Shown: piece by piece, positions 42,505 through 52,144 of the stretch
Position numbering within the stretch: the stretch's first letter is position 1
How the letters are laid out: each line of letters begins with the position of its first letter
From: Modestobacter italicus
GTDB lineage: Bacteria > Actinomycetota > Actinomycetes > Mycobacteriales > Geodermatophilaceae
NCBI RefSeq assembly: GCF_019799965.1
Contig: NZ_JABGCJ010000004.1
Span: 310,001-374,000 of the forward strand
Length of the DNA: 64,000 nt
Direction: 5' to 3'
The notes under the pieces: generated by a model
Databases searched by the model: none
What the model was told of the DNA's origin: nothing
What the model saw: the letters and a program-made list of their open reading frames with translations, nothing else
Position numbers and translations under genes: made by a program

Positions 42505-43788
42505 TCAGCGCTTGCGGCGGCGGCGCACCAGCAGGGCGAGCAGGAGCGCGACGACGGTGACCCCGGCGGCCGGGGCCGCGTAGCGGGTCAGCGCGGCCGA
42601 CCCGGCCACCTCGAGCAGGTCGATCGGCTCGGGCTCGGCCGCCGGCTGGGGGCGCGGGCCGGACGACGGGGTGCTCTTGGCCGGGCCGCCGCCCGCCGGG
42701 CGGTTCGGCGGGGCGGTGGTGCGCACCGGCGGCCGGCTCGGCGCCTTCTTGGCGGGGACTCCGGCCGACGTGTCGGGCGCCGTCGTCGACGCGGGCTCGG
42801 CGGCGATCGCCTGGTCCTCGACCGTGCCGGTGCCGGAGAACGGCGCGGCGCTGCCGGCGGCAGGCGCGGTGTCGCCGGCGGCGGGCGCGGCGTCCCCCGC
42901 GGCGGGCGCGGTGTCCCCGGCGGGCGAGCCGGCGGCCGGGGCGCTCTTCGCCGGCGGGGCCAGCGGGTCGGGCACCCGGGCGGTGGTCGCCTTGCCCGGC
43001 GTCGCCTTGGCCGGCGCGGCGGCCTTCGCCGGCGCGCTCTTGGCGGGCGCGCTCTTGGCGGGTGCGGCCTTCTTCGCCGCCTTGGCCGGGGTGGCGGCCT
43101 GCTCGGCGTCGGCGGCCTTGTCCGCAGCCGCGGCGGCGGTCTTCTTCGCCGCCGCGCCGGCCTTCTTGGCCGCAGCGGCCGCGGGGGTGTCGCCAGCCGC
43201 GCCCTCGACGGACATGGCGGCCTCCTCGACGACGCCGGCGGTGGTCGCGGCCGCCTTGGCCGCCGCAGCGGTGGCCTTCGCCGCCACCGTCGGCTCCTGC
43301 GATCCGGCTGCCGCCGCGGCCCGGGCGGCGTCACCCTGGGCGTCGCCGCTGGCCAGCTGGGCGGAGAGCTTGTCGGCGAACTGGCCGAGCAGCTTGTTGC
43401 CCACGTCGGTCATGACGCCGCGGCCGAACTGGGCCGGGCGGCCGGTGATGTTCAGGTCGGTGAGGACGTCGACGCGGGTGGTCTTGCCCTCGGCGGCCAG
43501 CGTCGCGGTGATCACGGCCGCGGCCGTGCCGTTGCCGCGCTGGTCCTTGCCGCGGGCGTCGATGACGGCGCGGTGCGCGGTCTCGTCCTTCTCCACGAAC
43601 TCGGCCCTGCCCTGGTAGGTCAGGTTGATCGGGCCGAGCTTGACCTTGACCCGGCCGGTGAACTCGTCGCCGGTCACCGAGTCCAGGGCCGCCCCGGGCA
43701 TGCACGGTGCGATGCGCTCGATGTCCAGCAGCACCCGCCAGGCCTCGTCGATGGGCACCGGGACGGTGAACGCGTTCTCCAGCTGCAC
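42505..43788 (-). CDS. CoxG-like SRPBCC protein with Ala/Lys-rich linker and membrane anchor
   Basis: GTG 43786-43788 follows GGAGGT and gives 427 residues. The first about 145 residues are a SRPBCC domain of CoxG type (FTVPVPIDEAWRVLLDIERIAPCMPGAAL fragments and TGRVKVKLGPINLTYQGRAEF, FGRGVMTDVGNKLLGQF). A disordered linker of about 240 residues is built of Ala, Lys, Pro and Thr, with tandem units such as APAKSAPAKSAPAKAAAP and GDTAPAAGDAAPAAGD. The end is a membrane helix (YAAPAAGVTVVALLLALLV) and RRRRKR. CoxG proteins recruit or serve CO dehydrogenase at the membrane. It lies 212 bases after the medium-subunit gene, same strand, and so likely tethers that enzyme. Confidence 0.85.
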   Translation of the reverse strand: MQLENAFTVPVPIDEAWRVLLDIERIAPCMPGAALDSVTGDEFTGRVKVKLGPINLTYQGRAEFVEKDETAHRAVIDARGKDQRGNGTAAAVITATLAAEGKTTRVDVLTDLNITGRPAQFGRGVMTDVGNKLLGQFADKLSAQLASGDAQGDAARAAAAAGSQEPTVAAKATAAAAKAAATTAGVVEEAAMSVEGAAGDTPAAAAAKKAGAAAKKTAAAAADKAADAEQAATPAKAAKKAAPAKSAPAKSAPAKAAAPAKATPGKATTARVPDPLAPPAKSAPAAGSPAGDTAPAAGDAAPAAGDTAPAAGSAAPFSGTGTVEDQAIAAEPASTTAPDTSAGVPAKKAPSRPPVRTTAPPNRPAGGGPAKSTPSSGPRPQPAAEPEPIDLLEVAGSAALTRYAAPAAGVTVVALLLALLVRRRRKR

Positions 43789-44000
43789 TGCAGGACCTCC
43801 GAGTGTGGACAGCCCGGGCGGGAGGCGACGAGTCGGCGACAGCCCGTCCGGGTCGTGCGGTGATCACGGCGAGACGGCGACGCTACCGCGCCGCGTCGCG
43901 CCCGTTGCCGACATCCGATCACGACCGGCGGCACGGCGCAGGTGGGAGGCGGGCGGCGCGCCGGACCGGCCGTGACGGACCGGTCCGGCGCACCCAGCAG

Positions 44001-44858
44001 CTACAGCCCCGCCGCGGCCGCCACCGCCCGCCGGGTCAGCACCTGGGCCAGGTGCTGCCGGTAGTCGGCCTGCGCGTTGAGGTCGTTGCTGGGGCTGGTG
44101 CCCTCGGCCGCCTGGGCGGCCGCCGCGGTCACCGTCTCCATGCTCACGTCCACCCCGACCAGCGCCGCCTCGGTGGCCCGGGCCCGCAGCGGGGTGGGCC
44201 CCATGTTGGTCAGCCCGATGCGCGCCTCCGCGATCCGGCCGCCTTCCCGGCGCACCGCGGCCGCCACGGCGACGATCGACCACGCCTGGGCCACCCGGTT
44301 GAACTTCTCGTACCGCACACCCCAGTCCTCGCCGAGCTTGGGCAGCCGGATCTCGACGAGCAGCTCCCCCTCCTCCAGCGCAGTGGTGAGGTAGTCGACG
44401 AAGAAGTCGGCCGCGGCGACGGTCCGCCGCCCCCCGGGTCCGACGACCACGAACTCGGCGTCCAGCGCGAGGGCGACCGCGGGCAGGTCACCGGCCGGGT
44501 CGGCGTGGGCGAGGGCACCGCCGAAGGTGCCGCGCCGGCGGACCTGCCGGTCGGCCACCGTCTCGGTCGCCTGCACCACGAGCTGCCCGTACCGGGCCAG
44601 CAGCGGGTCGGCCAGCACGTCGGCGTGGGTGGTCATCGCCCCCACGACCAGCTGGTCGCCCTCCTCCCGCACCCCGCGCAGCCCCTCCACGCGGGTCAGG
44701 TCGACCACGGTCTCCGGCGCGGCCAGCCGCAGCCGCATGACCGGGATCAGCGACTGCCCGCCGGCGAGGACCTTGACGTCCTCACCGCCGTCGGCGATCG
44801 CCTGCAGCGCCTCGTCCACCGTGGTCGGGCGGGCGTAGGCGAAGGGTGCGGGAATCAC
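44001..44858 (-). CDS. molybdenum hydroxylase FAD subunit (CoxM type)
   Basis: GTG 44856-44858 overlaps the large-subunit stop (GTGA), giving 285 residues. The FAD-binding (CO dehydrogenase medium subunit) motifs are KVLAGGQSLIPVMRLRLA and the TFGGALAHADPAGDLP stretch with conserved Gly pairs, then the C-terminal domain with ARIGLTNMGPTPLRA. It passes electrons from the [2Fe-2S] subunit through FAD to the acceptor. Its order after the small and large subunit genes is S-L-M rather than the M-S-L order of classic coxMSL clusters. It precedes the CoxG-like tether. Confidence 0.92.
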   Translation of the reverse strand: MIPAPFAYARPTTVDEALQAIADGGEDVKVLAGGQSLIPVMRLRLAAPETVVDLTRVEGLRGVREEGDQLVVGAMTTHADVLADPLLARYGQLVVQATETVADRQVRRRGTFGGALAHADPAGDLPAVALALDAEFVVVGPGGRRTVAAADFFVDYLTTALEEGELLVEIRLPKLGEDWGVRYEKFNRVAQAWSIVAVAAAVRREGGRIAEARIGLTNMGPTPLRARATEAALVGVDVSMETVTAAAAQAAEGTSPSNDLNAQADYRQHLAQVLTRRAVAAAAGL

Positions 44859-47362
44859 AGGTGACCTCCGGTGGACGACGGGTCGGTGGACGCGGCGGCG
44901 GCCTCGCCGGACGAGGCGCCCTGGGCGTTGGAACCGGCGGCGGCCCGGTCGCCGCCGTCCCCGCCCTGGTGGACGGCCCGCCAGACCCGCTCGGGGGTCA
45001 GCGGCATCCGGATGTCGGTGACGCCCAGGTGCCGGACGGCGTCCAGCGCCGCGTTGACCACCGCCGGGGTGCTGGCGATGCAGCCGGCCTCTCCCACGCC
45101 CTTGGCGCCCAGCGGGTTGCTGGTGGCCGCGTGCACGGTGTTGCCGGTGTCGAAGTGCGGCAGGTCGGAGGCGGCCGGGACCAGGTAGTCGACGAAGCTG
45201 CCGGTGGTCAGGTTGCCGTCGGCGTCGTAGATCGCCTCCTCGTACAGCGCCTGCGCGATGCCCTGGGCCAGGCCGCCGTGCACCTGCCCCTCGACGATCA
45301 GCGGGTTGACGATCGTGCCGACGTCGTCCACGCAGGCGTACTTGCGGATCTTCACGGAACCGGTCTCGGTGTCGACCTCCATCGCGCAGATGTGCGTGCC
45401 GTGCGGGAAGGAGAAGTTCTCCGGGTCGAAGGTGGCCTCGGCGTCGATGGTCGGCTCGACGCCCTCGGGGTAGTCGTGCGCGGCGAAGATCGCCAGGGCG
45501 ACCTCCTGGATGCCGATCCCGGCGCCCGGCGTCCCCCGGACGGTGAACTTCCCGCCGGTGAACTCCAGGTCGTCCTCGCTGGCCTCGAGCAGGTGGGCGG
45601 CGATCACCCGGGCCTTCTGCACGACCTTCTCCGCGGCCTTCACCACGGCGGTGCCGCCGACCACGAGCGAGCGGGAGCCGTAGGTGTCCAGCCCGCGGGA
45701 GGAGATCGAGGTGTCGCCGTGCAGCACCTCGACGTCCTCGAAGGGCACACCGAGCTGGTCGGCGACGATCTGGCTCCACGCCGTCTCGTGGCCCTGCCCG
45801 TGCGGCGTGGAGCCGGTGACCACCTCGACCTTGCCGGTGGGCAGCATCCGGATCGACGCCTGCTCCCAGCCGCCGGCGCCGAAGGCCAGCGAGCCGAGCA
45901 CCCGGGACGGCGCCAGGCCGCACATCTCGGTGAAGGTGGAGAAGCCGATGCCCAGCTGGACCGGGTCGTTCGCCTCCCGGCGCCGCTGCTGCTCGGCGCG
46001 CAGCTCGTCGTAGCCGATCAGCTGCAGGGCCTGCTCGGTGGCCTGGTGGTAGTCACCGGAGTCGTACTCCAGCCCGGCGACGGTGGTGAAGGGGAACTCC
46101 TCCGCCCCGATCCAGTTCTTCCGGCGCAGCTCGAGCGGGTCCATGTCCAGCTCGACGGCGAGCTCGTCCATGATCCGTTCGATGGCGAAGGTCGCCTCGG
46201 GCCGGCCGGCGCCGCGGTAGGCGTCGGTGGGCACCTTGTTGGTGAACACGCCGTCGCACTCGAACCGGTAGGCCGGGAACTTGTAGATGCCGGGGAACAT
46301 GAACGCCCCCAGCGCCGGCACGCCGGGGGTGATCAGCCGCAGGTAGGCGCCCATGTCGGCCAGCAGCCGCACCCGCAGGCCGCGCACCGTGCCGTCGCGG
46401 TCGGCGGCGATGTCGATGAACTGCACCTGGTCGCGGCCGTGGTGGGCGGTCATCAGCGACTCGCTGCGCGTCTCGGTCCACTTGACCGGCTTGCCCAGCC
46501 GCCGGGCGATCAGCAGGCAGAGGATCTCCTCCGGGTTGACCTGCAGCTTCCCGCCGAAGCCACCGCCGACGTCGGGGGCGATCACCCGCAGCTTGTGCTC
46601 GGGGATGCCGGTGACCATGGCCGCCATCACCCGCAGGATGTGCGGGATCTGGGTGGCCGACCACATCGTGTAGTTGTCCCCGGAGGGCTGGACGACGACC
46701 GACCGGGGCTCCATGAACGCCGGGATGAGCCGCTGCTGGACGAAGCGGCGGCTGACGGTGACCTCGGCGTCGGCGAACGCCTGGTCGGTGTCGGCCCCGG
46801 TGCCGGCCTCCCCGGCGTCGAAGACGAAGTGGTAGCTGGTGTTCGAGCTGGTGGAGTCGTGCACCAGGGGCGAGCCCTCCTGCACGGCCTGCTCCATGTC
46901 CAGCACCACCGGCAGCGGTTCGTAGTCGACGTCGATGGCCTCCAGGGCGTCGGCGGCGGCCGTGCGGCTGCGGGCGACCACCACGGCGACGGCCTCGCCG
47001 ACGTGGTTGACCTGGTCGACGGCGATCGAGGGGTGCCCGGGGTTGACCATGTCCGGGGTGACCGGCCAGGCACACGGCAGCGAGCCCTGCTCCTCGGCCA
47101 GGTCGCGGCCGGTGTAGACGGCGACGACGTTCGGCCGCTCCTTCGCCGCGCTGACGTCCAGGTGGGTGATCCGGCCGTGCGCCACCGGGCTGCGCAGCAC
47201 CGCCAGGTGCAGCATCCCGGGCAGCACCATGTTGTCGGTCCACGTCGTCTTCCCGGTGATCAGCCGGGCGTCCTCCTTGCGGCGGCGCGCCTGCCCGACC
47301 TCCTTGGCCGGAGCCAGGTCGACGGGGGCGTCCGGGACGGCCGGGTCGTCGGTGACGGTCAT
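44855..47362 (-). CDS. form II CO-dehydrogenase-type molybdenum hydroxylase large subunit
   Basis: ATG 47360-47362 gives 835 residues; the frame further upstream has no supported sequence. The molybdopterin-binding subunit shows [38 protein letters not shown], the active-site loop [16 protein letters not shown] (about residues 383-398), [15 protein letters not shown] and [14 protein letters not shown] with the catalytic Glu. AYRGAGR marks form II; form I CO dehydrogenases have AYRCSFR with a Cys for the Cu site. Form II enzymes hydroxylate other, mostly unknown, substrates and are poor or inactive with CO. Its stop overlaps the CoxM start. Confidence 0.92.
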   Translation of the reverse strand: MTVTDDPAVPDAPVDLAPAKEVGQARRRKEDARLITGKTTWTDNMVLPGMLHLAVLRSPVAHGRITHLDVSAAKERPNVVAVYTGRDLAEEQGSLPCAWPVTPDMVNPGHPSIAVDQVNHVGEAVAVVVARSRTAAADALEAIDVDYEPLPVVLDMEQAVQEGSPLVHDSTSSNTSYHFVFDAGEAGTGADTDQAFADAEVTVSRRFVQQRLIPAFMEPRSVVVQPSGDNYTMWSATQIPHILRVMAAMVTGIPEHKLRVIAPDVGGGFGGKLQVNPEEILCLLIARRLGKPVKWTETRSESLMTAHHGRDQVQFIDIAADRDGTVRGLRVRLLADMGAYLRLITPGVPALGAFMFPGIYKFPAYRFECDGVFTNKVPTDAYRGAGRPEATFAIERIMDELAVELDMDPLELRRKNWIGAEEFPFTTVAGLEYDSGDYHQATEQALQLIGYDELRAEQQRRREANDPVQLGIGFSTFTEMCGLAPSRVLGSLAFGAGGWEQASIRMLPTGKVEVVTGSTPHGQGHETAWSQIVADQLGVPFEDVEVLHGDTSISSRGLDTYGSRSLVVGGTAVVKAAEKVVQKARVIAAHLLEASEDDLEFTGGKFTVRGTPGAGIGIQEVALAIFAAHDYPEGVEPTIDAEATFDPENFSFPHGTHICAMEVDTETGSVKIRKYACVDDVGTIVNPLIVEGQVHGGLAQGIAQALYEEAIYDADGNLTTGSFVDYLVPAASDLPHFDTGNTVHAATSNPLGAKGVGEAGCIASTPAVVNAALDAVRHLGVTDIRMPLTPERVWRAVHQGGDGGDRAAAGSNAQGASSGEAAAASTDPSSTGGHL

Positions 47363-47913
47363 GCCTGCACCGCCACGTGCTCGGCGGCCGCGGTGTCGAC
47401 GACGGCGGGGGAGGCCTCCGGGTCGTCGGCGGCCTGACCGCTCATCTCGGCGGCGGCCTGGCGCACCGCCCGGACGATGTTCTGGTAGCCGGTGCAGCGG
47501 CAGAGGTTGCCCTCGATGCCCTCCCGGACCTCCTCGTCGCTGGGGTCGGGGTTCTCCTTGAGCAGGTCGATCGAGGCCATGATCATCCCCGGGGTGCAGA
47601 AGCCGCACTGCAGGCCGTGCATCTCGTGGAAGGCCCGCTGGACCGGGTGCAGGGTCGCGGTCGGGCCCTCGCCGGTGGCGACGCCCTCGATGGTCGTGAC
47701 CTGGCAGCCGTCGGCCTGGACGGCGAGCACCGTGCACGACTTCACCGCGTTGCCGTCCAGGTGGACGGTGCAGGCGCCGCAGTTGCTCGTGTCGCAGCCG
47801 ACCACCGTGCCGACCTTGCCGAGCTGCTCCCTCAGGTAGTGGACCAGCAGGGTCCGGGGTTCGACGTCGTCCTGGTAGGACGCCCCGTCGACCCGCACGT
47901 TGATCTGGGTCAC
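47359..47913 (-). CDS. molybdenum hydroxylase [2Fe-2S] subunit (CoxS type)
   Basis: GTG 47911-47913 follows GGAGGA and gives 184 residues. It binds two [2Fe-2S] clusters: the plant-ferredoxin-like set [16 protein letters not shown] and the second set [12 protein letters not shown] with [16 protein letters not shown]. It carries electrons from the molybdenum centre to the FAD subunit. The C-terminal tail (about 160-184) is extra, Ala/Asp/Pro-rich and disordered. It is the first gene of the coxS-coxL-coxM-coxG-like operon; a 22-base palindrome (47971-47992) lies 58 bases upstream of its start. Confidence 0.93.
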   Translation of the reverse strand: MTQINVRVDGASYQDDVEPRTLLVHYLREQLGKVGTVVGCDTSNCGACTVHLDGNAVKSCTVLAVQADGCQVTTIEGVATGEGPTATLHPVQRAFHEMHGLQCGFCTPGMIMASIDLLKENPDPSDEEVREGIEGNLCRCTGYQNIVRAVRQAAAEMSGQAADDPEASPAVVDTAAAEHVAVQA

Positions 47914-47970
47914 CGAGTCCTCCGCTCCGTTGCAGGGCAGGTGTGGCCGGCATCACCCCGGCCTCGGCGT

Positions 47971-47992
47971 GAGTGTGTCAGCGGACACACTC
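47971..47992. promoter_or_regulatory. 22-base perfect palindrome upstream of cox-type operon
   Basis: GAGTGTGTC (47971-47979), spacer AGCG, and GACACACTC (47984-47992) form an exact inverted repeat. It is 58 bases before the small-subunit start, a likely regulator site. No regulator gene is next to it; the neighbour at 48163 is an MFS exporter. Confidence 0.65.
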
Positions 47993-48032
47993 TGCACGCC
48001 ATACCGAGCCGGACGGCGGCCCCGACGACGGC

Positions 48033-48068
48033 CGAGGGCCGGGGACGCGACGGCGTCCCCGGCCCTCG
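48033..48068 (-). terminator. hairpin after MFS exporter
   Basis: Perfect 16-base-pair stem (48033-48048 with 48053-48068, loop GACG). It lies about 95 bases after the stop of the leftward MFS gene and upstream of the cox-type operon promoter, which it would insulate from read-through. Confidence 0.8.
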
Positions 48069-48162
48069 TCGTGCCCGCGCGCAGGTCAGGGGTCTGCACA
48101 CCAGGCCACCGCAACGGACGACGTCGGCGCGACCGCCGGTGCCCGTCCGCGGTGCGGTCGGG

Positions 48163-49413
48163 TCAGGCGGCGGCGAGCTCCCGCCGGCGCAGCACGGCGG
48201 AGGCCAGCAGGAAGCCCAGCCCCAGCACCGCCAGGCCCACGCCGACCGCGCTGGGGGCCCGGTAGCCGTAGCCGGCCGCGATGACCAGGCCGCCCAGCCA
48301 GGCGCCGAGGGCATTGGCCGCGTTCAGCGCCGAGTGGTTGAGCGCGGCGCCCAGCATCTGCGCGTCGCCGGCGACCTCCATCAGCCGCAGCTGGAGCAGC
48401 ACGACCATGGTGGAGGCCGCCGCCGCGATGGTGAACACCGTGGCGGTCAGCGTGAACGCGTTGCCGGCGGCGACGACCATGACGGCCAGCAGCACGCCGG
48501 TGGCGAGGGTGGCCCCGACCAGGGAACGGAACAGCGCCCGGTCGGCGAGCTTGCCGCCCAGCACCGTCCCGAGCACGCCGCCGACGCCGAAGGCCAGCAG
48601 CACCACCGGCACGAAGCTCGCCGGTCGCCCGGCGACCTCGGTGACGATCGGCGCGATGTAGCTGTACATGGCGAACATGCCACCGAAGCCCACGGTGGCC
48701 ACCCCGAGGGTCAGGATGACCTGCGGCCGCTTGAGCGCACCCAGCTCGGACCGGATGCTCGCCTCCGACCGCCCCGGCACCGACGGGACGACGGTGAGCA
48801 CGGCCAGCACCGTCAGCGCCCCGATCAGCACCACGGCCCAGTACGCCGACCGCCAGCCCAGGTGCTGGCCCAGCCAGGTGCCGGCCGGCACCCCGGCGAC
48901 GTTGGCCACGGCCAGGCCCAGCATCACCGAGCTGACCGCCCGGCCGCGCAGGTGCGCCGGCACCAGGGAGGCGGCGATCAGCGAGGCCACCCCGAAGTAG
49001 GCGCCGTGCGGCAGGCCGGCCACGAACCGGGCGGCCACCAGGCTGCCGTAGCCGGAGGCCAGTGCGCTCAGTGCGTTGCCGACCACGAACGCCGTCATCA
49101 GCGCCATGGCCAGCGCCCGGCGGGGCAGCCGGGCGCCGAGCGAGGCGATCACCGGGGCGCCGACCACGACCCCGAGCGCGTAGGCGGAGATCAGGTGCCC
49201 GGCGGAGGGGATGCTGGCGTCGATGCCCGCAGCGATGTCGGGCAGCAGGCCCATGGTCACGAACTCGGTGGTGCCGATGGCGAAGCCCCCGAGGCCGAGC
49301 GCCACCGTCGCCAGCACCGCGGTCCGGGCGGAGGGGAGGGGCGGGGCCTGCGTCGTTCCGACGGCGGGGGGTGCGCTCACAGCTGGGGCCAAGACCGTGC
49401 CCGCGCGCGGCAT
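48163..49413 (-). CDS. MFS exporter, DHA1 (AraJ/Cmr-like) family
   Basis: ATG 49411-49413 gives 416 residues with twelve membrane segments. The opening helix FAIGTTEFVTMGLLPDIAAG and motif-A-like GARLPRRALAMALM are typical of the DHA1 branch including AraJ, ProP-like and chloramphenicol/arabinose efflux proteins; the RFVAGLPHGAYFGVASLIA helix agrees. It probably exports a drug or sugar-like compound in exchange for protons. About 30 residues precede the first helix. The gene is a single unit with a terminator 95 bases downstream; it is divergent from a secreted-protein gene. Confidence 0.87.
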   Translation of the reverse strand: MPRAGTVLAPAVSAPPAVGTTQAPPLPSARTAVLATVALGLGGFAIGTTEFVTMGLLPDIAAGIDASIPSAGHLISAYALGVVVGAPVIASLGARLPRRALAMALMTAFVVGNALSALASGYGSLVAARFVAGLPHGAYFGVASLIAASLVPAHLRGRAVSSVMLGLAVANVAGVPAGTWLGQHLGWRSAYWAVVLIGALTVLAVLTVVPSVPGRSEASIRSELGALKRPQVILTLGVATVGFGGMFAMYSYIAPIVTEVAGRPASFVPVVLLAFGVGGVLGTVLGGKLADRALFRSLVGATLATGVLLAVMVVAAGNAFTLTATVFTIAAAASTMVVLLQLRLMEVAGDAQMLGAALNHSALNAANALGAWLGGLVIAAGYGYRAPSAVGVGLAVLGLGFLLASAVLRRRELAAA

Positions 49414-49481
49414 TCCCGCGTTCGCGCCCCCTTCGGGCGTTTCGGCACAAGTACCGGGGCCTGGCTGCCGATGGTCAACCG

Positions 49482-50276
49482 ATGACCGTCACGCGGGCCG
49501 CCACGGCCGACCAGCGACGACGCCCGGCGGGGAGCCGTCCCGCCGGGCCGCGGCGCGCCCCGGCCCGCCGCCGGCGCGACCACACGCGCTGGCTGGTCCC
49601 GCTGCTCGCGGCCACCGTCGGCGCGGTCGTACTGGCCCCGCAGGTGACCCCCGCGCTGGTCGACCTCACCGCGTCGACCGAGACCGTCGCCCCGGCCCCG
49701 GAACCCGGGACGCCGGCCGAAGCGACCCCGACCCCGACGCCGGCACCGGTGCTGGCCCAGGCGCAGGGCGTCGACACGCTGGACGACGTCGCGGAGTCCC
49801 GCGCCTCGGCGGCCTCTCGCGCCTCGGTCGCGGCCGAGGGCGGCCTGGCCGTCCCGCAGCCGCCCCGCCCCGGGCGGATCACGATCATGCCGAACGCCGC
49901 CGTCGGCCGGGCGCCGGAGTACGAGCGACGGCCGGACCCCTGCGGCGGGGCCGGCACCACACCCCGCCGGATCGTCCCCGGCGTCGTGCCCGGCCCGGGC
50001 TCGGCCACGCTGGACTGGATGTCCGACCCGCGGCCCGAGGTGCTCGGCTACCGCGTGCAGGCGGTCAGCCAGCGGCTGGTCGGCGGTGTGCAGCCGCCGC
50101 CGGTCGTGCAGGCAGTCGCCCAGGTCGAGGGCTGCGTGCCGATGGCCGTGACGATCGCCGGCCTGACCCCCGGCGTCCCCTACGTCTTCTGGTTTGAGGA
50201 GCAGGTGACCAGCGCCAGCACCGGGGTGACCCGGATGGTGCAGGTCGGCACCACCGAGGCCGTCGTGATCGACTGA
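49482..50276 (+). CDS. secreted or membrane-anchored protein, fibronectin-like C-terminus
   Basis: ATG 49482 gives 264 residues. After a basic head (RRRRDH) comes one hydrophobic segment (WLVPLLAATVGAVVLAPQVTPALV), then a Pro/Thr-rich spacer (EPGTPAEATPTPTPAPV), and a globular end with Cys pairs (DPCGGAG, EGCVPMAV) and a fibronectin-III-like stretch (SATLDWMSDPRPEVLGYRVQAVSQ and LTPGVPYVFWFEEQVTSAST). It is probably exposed on the cell surface, with a role in binding or adhesion that cannot be stated. It is not in an operon; it converges on the DrrB-type permease with six bases between. Confidence 0.7.
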   Translation: MTVTRAATADQRRRPAGSRPAGPRRAPARRRRDHTRWLVPLLAATVGAVVLAPQVTPALVDLTASTETVAPAPEPGTPAEATPTPTPAPVLAQAQGVDTLDDVAESRASAASRASVAAEGGLAVPQPPRPGRITIMPNAAVGRAPEYERRPDPCGGAGTTPRRIVPGVVPGPGSATLDWMSDPRPEVLGYRVQAVSQRLVGGVQPPPVVQAVAQVEGCVPMAVTIAGLTPGVPYVFWFEEQVTSASTGVTRMVQVGTTEAVVID

Positions 50277-50282
50277 CAGTGC

Positions 50283-51158
50283 TCACTCGGTGCTGGCGAA
50301 CAGCCGGGCGGCGAGGCCGACGAGGCCTGCCGTGATCACCGCGACGGTGAGCAGCTGGACCCCCACCGGCACCTCCCAGCCGGCCCAGGTGAGCGCCGGC
50401 AGCAGCCGCGCCTGCTCGGCCGCGCTCAGGTCCAGGTGCTGCAGCACCAGGTGCCGCATCGGCTGGACGACGTAGGTGAGCGGGTTGAGCCGGGTGACGA
50501 CGCTGAGCCAGACCGGCAGGCCCCCCAGCGGGAAGAGCGACCCGGACAGGAACATCATCGGCGTGATCAGCAGCTGCAGCATGGGCATCGCGCCCTGGAT
50601 CGTCGTGATCCGGGTGGAGAGCAGCACGCCCAGCGCGGTCAGGAACAGCGAGCCGAGGAACAGGCAGCCGGTCAGCTGGAGCAGGAGCACCGGGTCGTAG
50701 GGGATGCCGACCGTGCCGACCAGCGCCAGCAGCACCAGGCTCTGGCCGGTGGCCACGATGGCCCCGCCCAGGCACTTGCCGCAGATGATCGAGGCCCGGG
50801 AGATCGGCGCGACCATCATCTCGCGGAGGAAGCCGAACTCCCGGTCCCAGACCAGGGACACCCCGGCGAAGGCGGCGGTGAACAGCACCGAGGTGGCCAG
50901 CACGCCGGGGAAGAGGAAGGTCTGGAAGCTCAGGTCGCCGCCGGTGTCGACGATGGTGCCCAGCCCGACGCCCATCACGAAGATGAACAGCAGCGGCTGC
51001 AGCAGCATCGAGGCCATCCGGGCGCGGTCGCTTCGGAAGCGCAGCAGCTCCCGCCGGGTGACCACCCAGGTCGCCCGGGCCTGGTGGGCCAGGTCGCTGC
51101 GCACCTCGCCGAGCGGCTCGGGTCCGGAGGTGCGGGTCGCCGCCTGGTCGGTGCTCAT
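50283..51158 (-). CDS. DrrB-type ABC-2 exporter permease
   Basis: ATG 51156-51158 gives 291 residues. It has the ABC-2 transporter pattern: cytoplasmic head, six membrane helices, and the amphipathic coupling stretch SLVWDREFGFLREMMVAPISR after the second helix, followed by the family GAMPMLQLLITPMMFLSGSLFPL block. It forms the export path with DrrA next door, moving a drug, lipid or glycan precursor. Its start overlaps the ATPase stop (ATGA). Confidence 0.92.
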   Translation of the reverse strand: MSTDQAATRTSGPEPLGEVRSDLAHQARATWVVTRRELLRFRSDRARMASMLLQPLLFIFVMGVGLGTIVDTGGDLSFQTFLFPGVLATSVLFTAAFAGVSLVWDREFGFLREMMVAPISRASIICGKCLGGAIVATGQSLVLLALVGTVGIPYDPVLLLQLTGCLFLGSLFLTALGVLLSTRITTIQGAMPMLQLLITPMMFLSGSLFPLGGLPVWLSVVTRLNPLTYVVQPMRHLVLQHLDLSAAEQARLLPALTWAGWEVPVGVQLLTVAVITAGLVGLAARLFASTE

Positions 51159-52144
51159 CGGGTCATCACCCTCCCGGCGCCCGCCCGGGCACCCTCGGAG
51201 TCGCGGATCGTCCGGCCGGTGTAGGTCAGGAAGACGTCGTCCAGGCTCGGCCGAGTCACGGTCACCGAGCGGATGTGCACGTCGAGCTCGGTGAACAGCC
51301 GCGGGACGACCGAGGCGCCGTCGGGGACGGCGAGGGTCACCTGGCCCTCGTGGACGCCGGCCTCGACGCCCAGCCGCTCGCGGATCCGGGCGATGGCGAG
51401 CTCGTCGTCGTCGGTGCGCAGCGCGATCCGGTCGGTGCCGATGCCGGACTTCAGCGCCTCCGGCGTGCCCTCCACCACGATCTCGCCGTGGTCCATGATC
51501 CCGATCCGGTCGCAGTGCTCCGCCTCGTCCATGTAGTGCGTGGTGACGAACACGGTGATCTCGGTGCGCCGTCGGAGGTCGTGCAGGTAGTCCCAGATGG
51601 CGGCGCGGGTCTGCGGGTCCAGCCCGATCGTCGGCTCGTCGAGGAAGAGCACCTTCGGGGCGTGTACCAGGCCGCGGGCGATCTCCAGCCGCCGTTTCAT
51701 GCCGCCGGAGAACCTCAGCACGGTGTCCGCGCGCCGGTCGGCGAGGGCGACCATCTCCAGCACCTCGCCGATCCGCCTGTCGGCCTCGGCGCGCGGCAGC
51801 CCGTACAGGTCGGCGTGGAACCGCAGGTTCTGCTCCGCGGTGAGCTGCTGGTCCAGGGTCTGCTGCTGGAAGACCAACCCGATCCGCCGGCGCACCTCGG
51901 TGCGCTCCCGGACGACGTCGAAGCCGGCGACCCGGGCGGTGCCCGACGTCGGGTTCCGGATCGTGCACAGCATCTCGATGGTGGTGGACTTCCCCGCCCC
52001 GTTGGGCCCGAGGAAGCCGTAGGTCTGCCCGGCCTCGACCCGCAGGTCGATGCCCCGGACCGCCTCGACGGGGGCATCGCCGCCGGGGTAGCTCTTCGTC
52101 AGCCCGACGACCTCGATCGCGGGCTCTCTAACACCGTCAGACAC
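51155..52144 (-). CDS. DrrA-type ABC exporter ATP-binding protein
   Basis: This 329-residue ATPase has Walker A GPNGAGKST, the Q-loop VFQQQTLDQQLTAEQNL, signature RFSGGMKRRLEIA, Walker B VLFLDEPTIGLDPQTR and the switch His in VTTHYMDEAEHCDR. The extra C-terminal domain (about 240-329) with RSVTVTRPSLDDVFLTYTGR is typical of DrrA/DR-type exporters. It starts at GTG 52142-52144. A copy of the candidate TetR operator overlaps its first codons (52126-52141), so the exporter is probably repressed by the divergent TetR gene. Confidence 0.93.
   Translation of the reverse strand: MSDGVREPAIEVVGLTKSYPGGDAPVEAVRGIDLRVEAGQTYGFLGPNGAGKSTTIEMLCTIRNPTSGTARVAGFDVVRERTEVRRRIGLVFQQQTLDQQLTAEQNLRFHADLYGLPRAEADRRIGEVLEMVALADRRADTVLRFSGGMKRRLEIARGLVHAPKVLFLDEPTIGLDPQTRAAIWDYLHDLRRRTEITVFVTTHYMDEAEHCDRIGIMDHGEIVVEGTPEALKSGIGTDRIALRTDDDELAIARIRERLGVEAGVHEGQVTLAVPDGASVVPRLFTELDVHIRSVTVTRPSLDDVFLTYTGRTIRDSEGARAGAGRVMTR

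Noticed and set aside
44855-47362. True form I CO dehydrogenase large subunit
   Set aside because: The active-site loop reads AYRGAGR, lacking the Cys of AYRCSFR that holds copper in CO-oxidising form I enzymes.
44846-47437. 863-codon plus-strand open frame opposite the large molybdenum hydroxylase subunit
   Set aside because: Composition is Gly/Val/Asp/His-rich without motifs, while the minus strand encodes a clear CoxL. It is a shadow frame.
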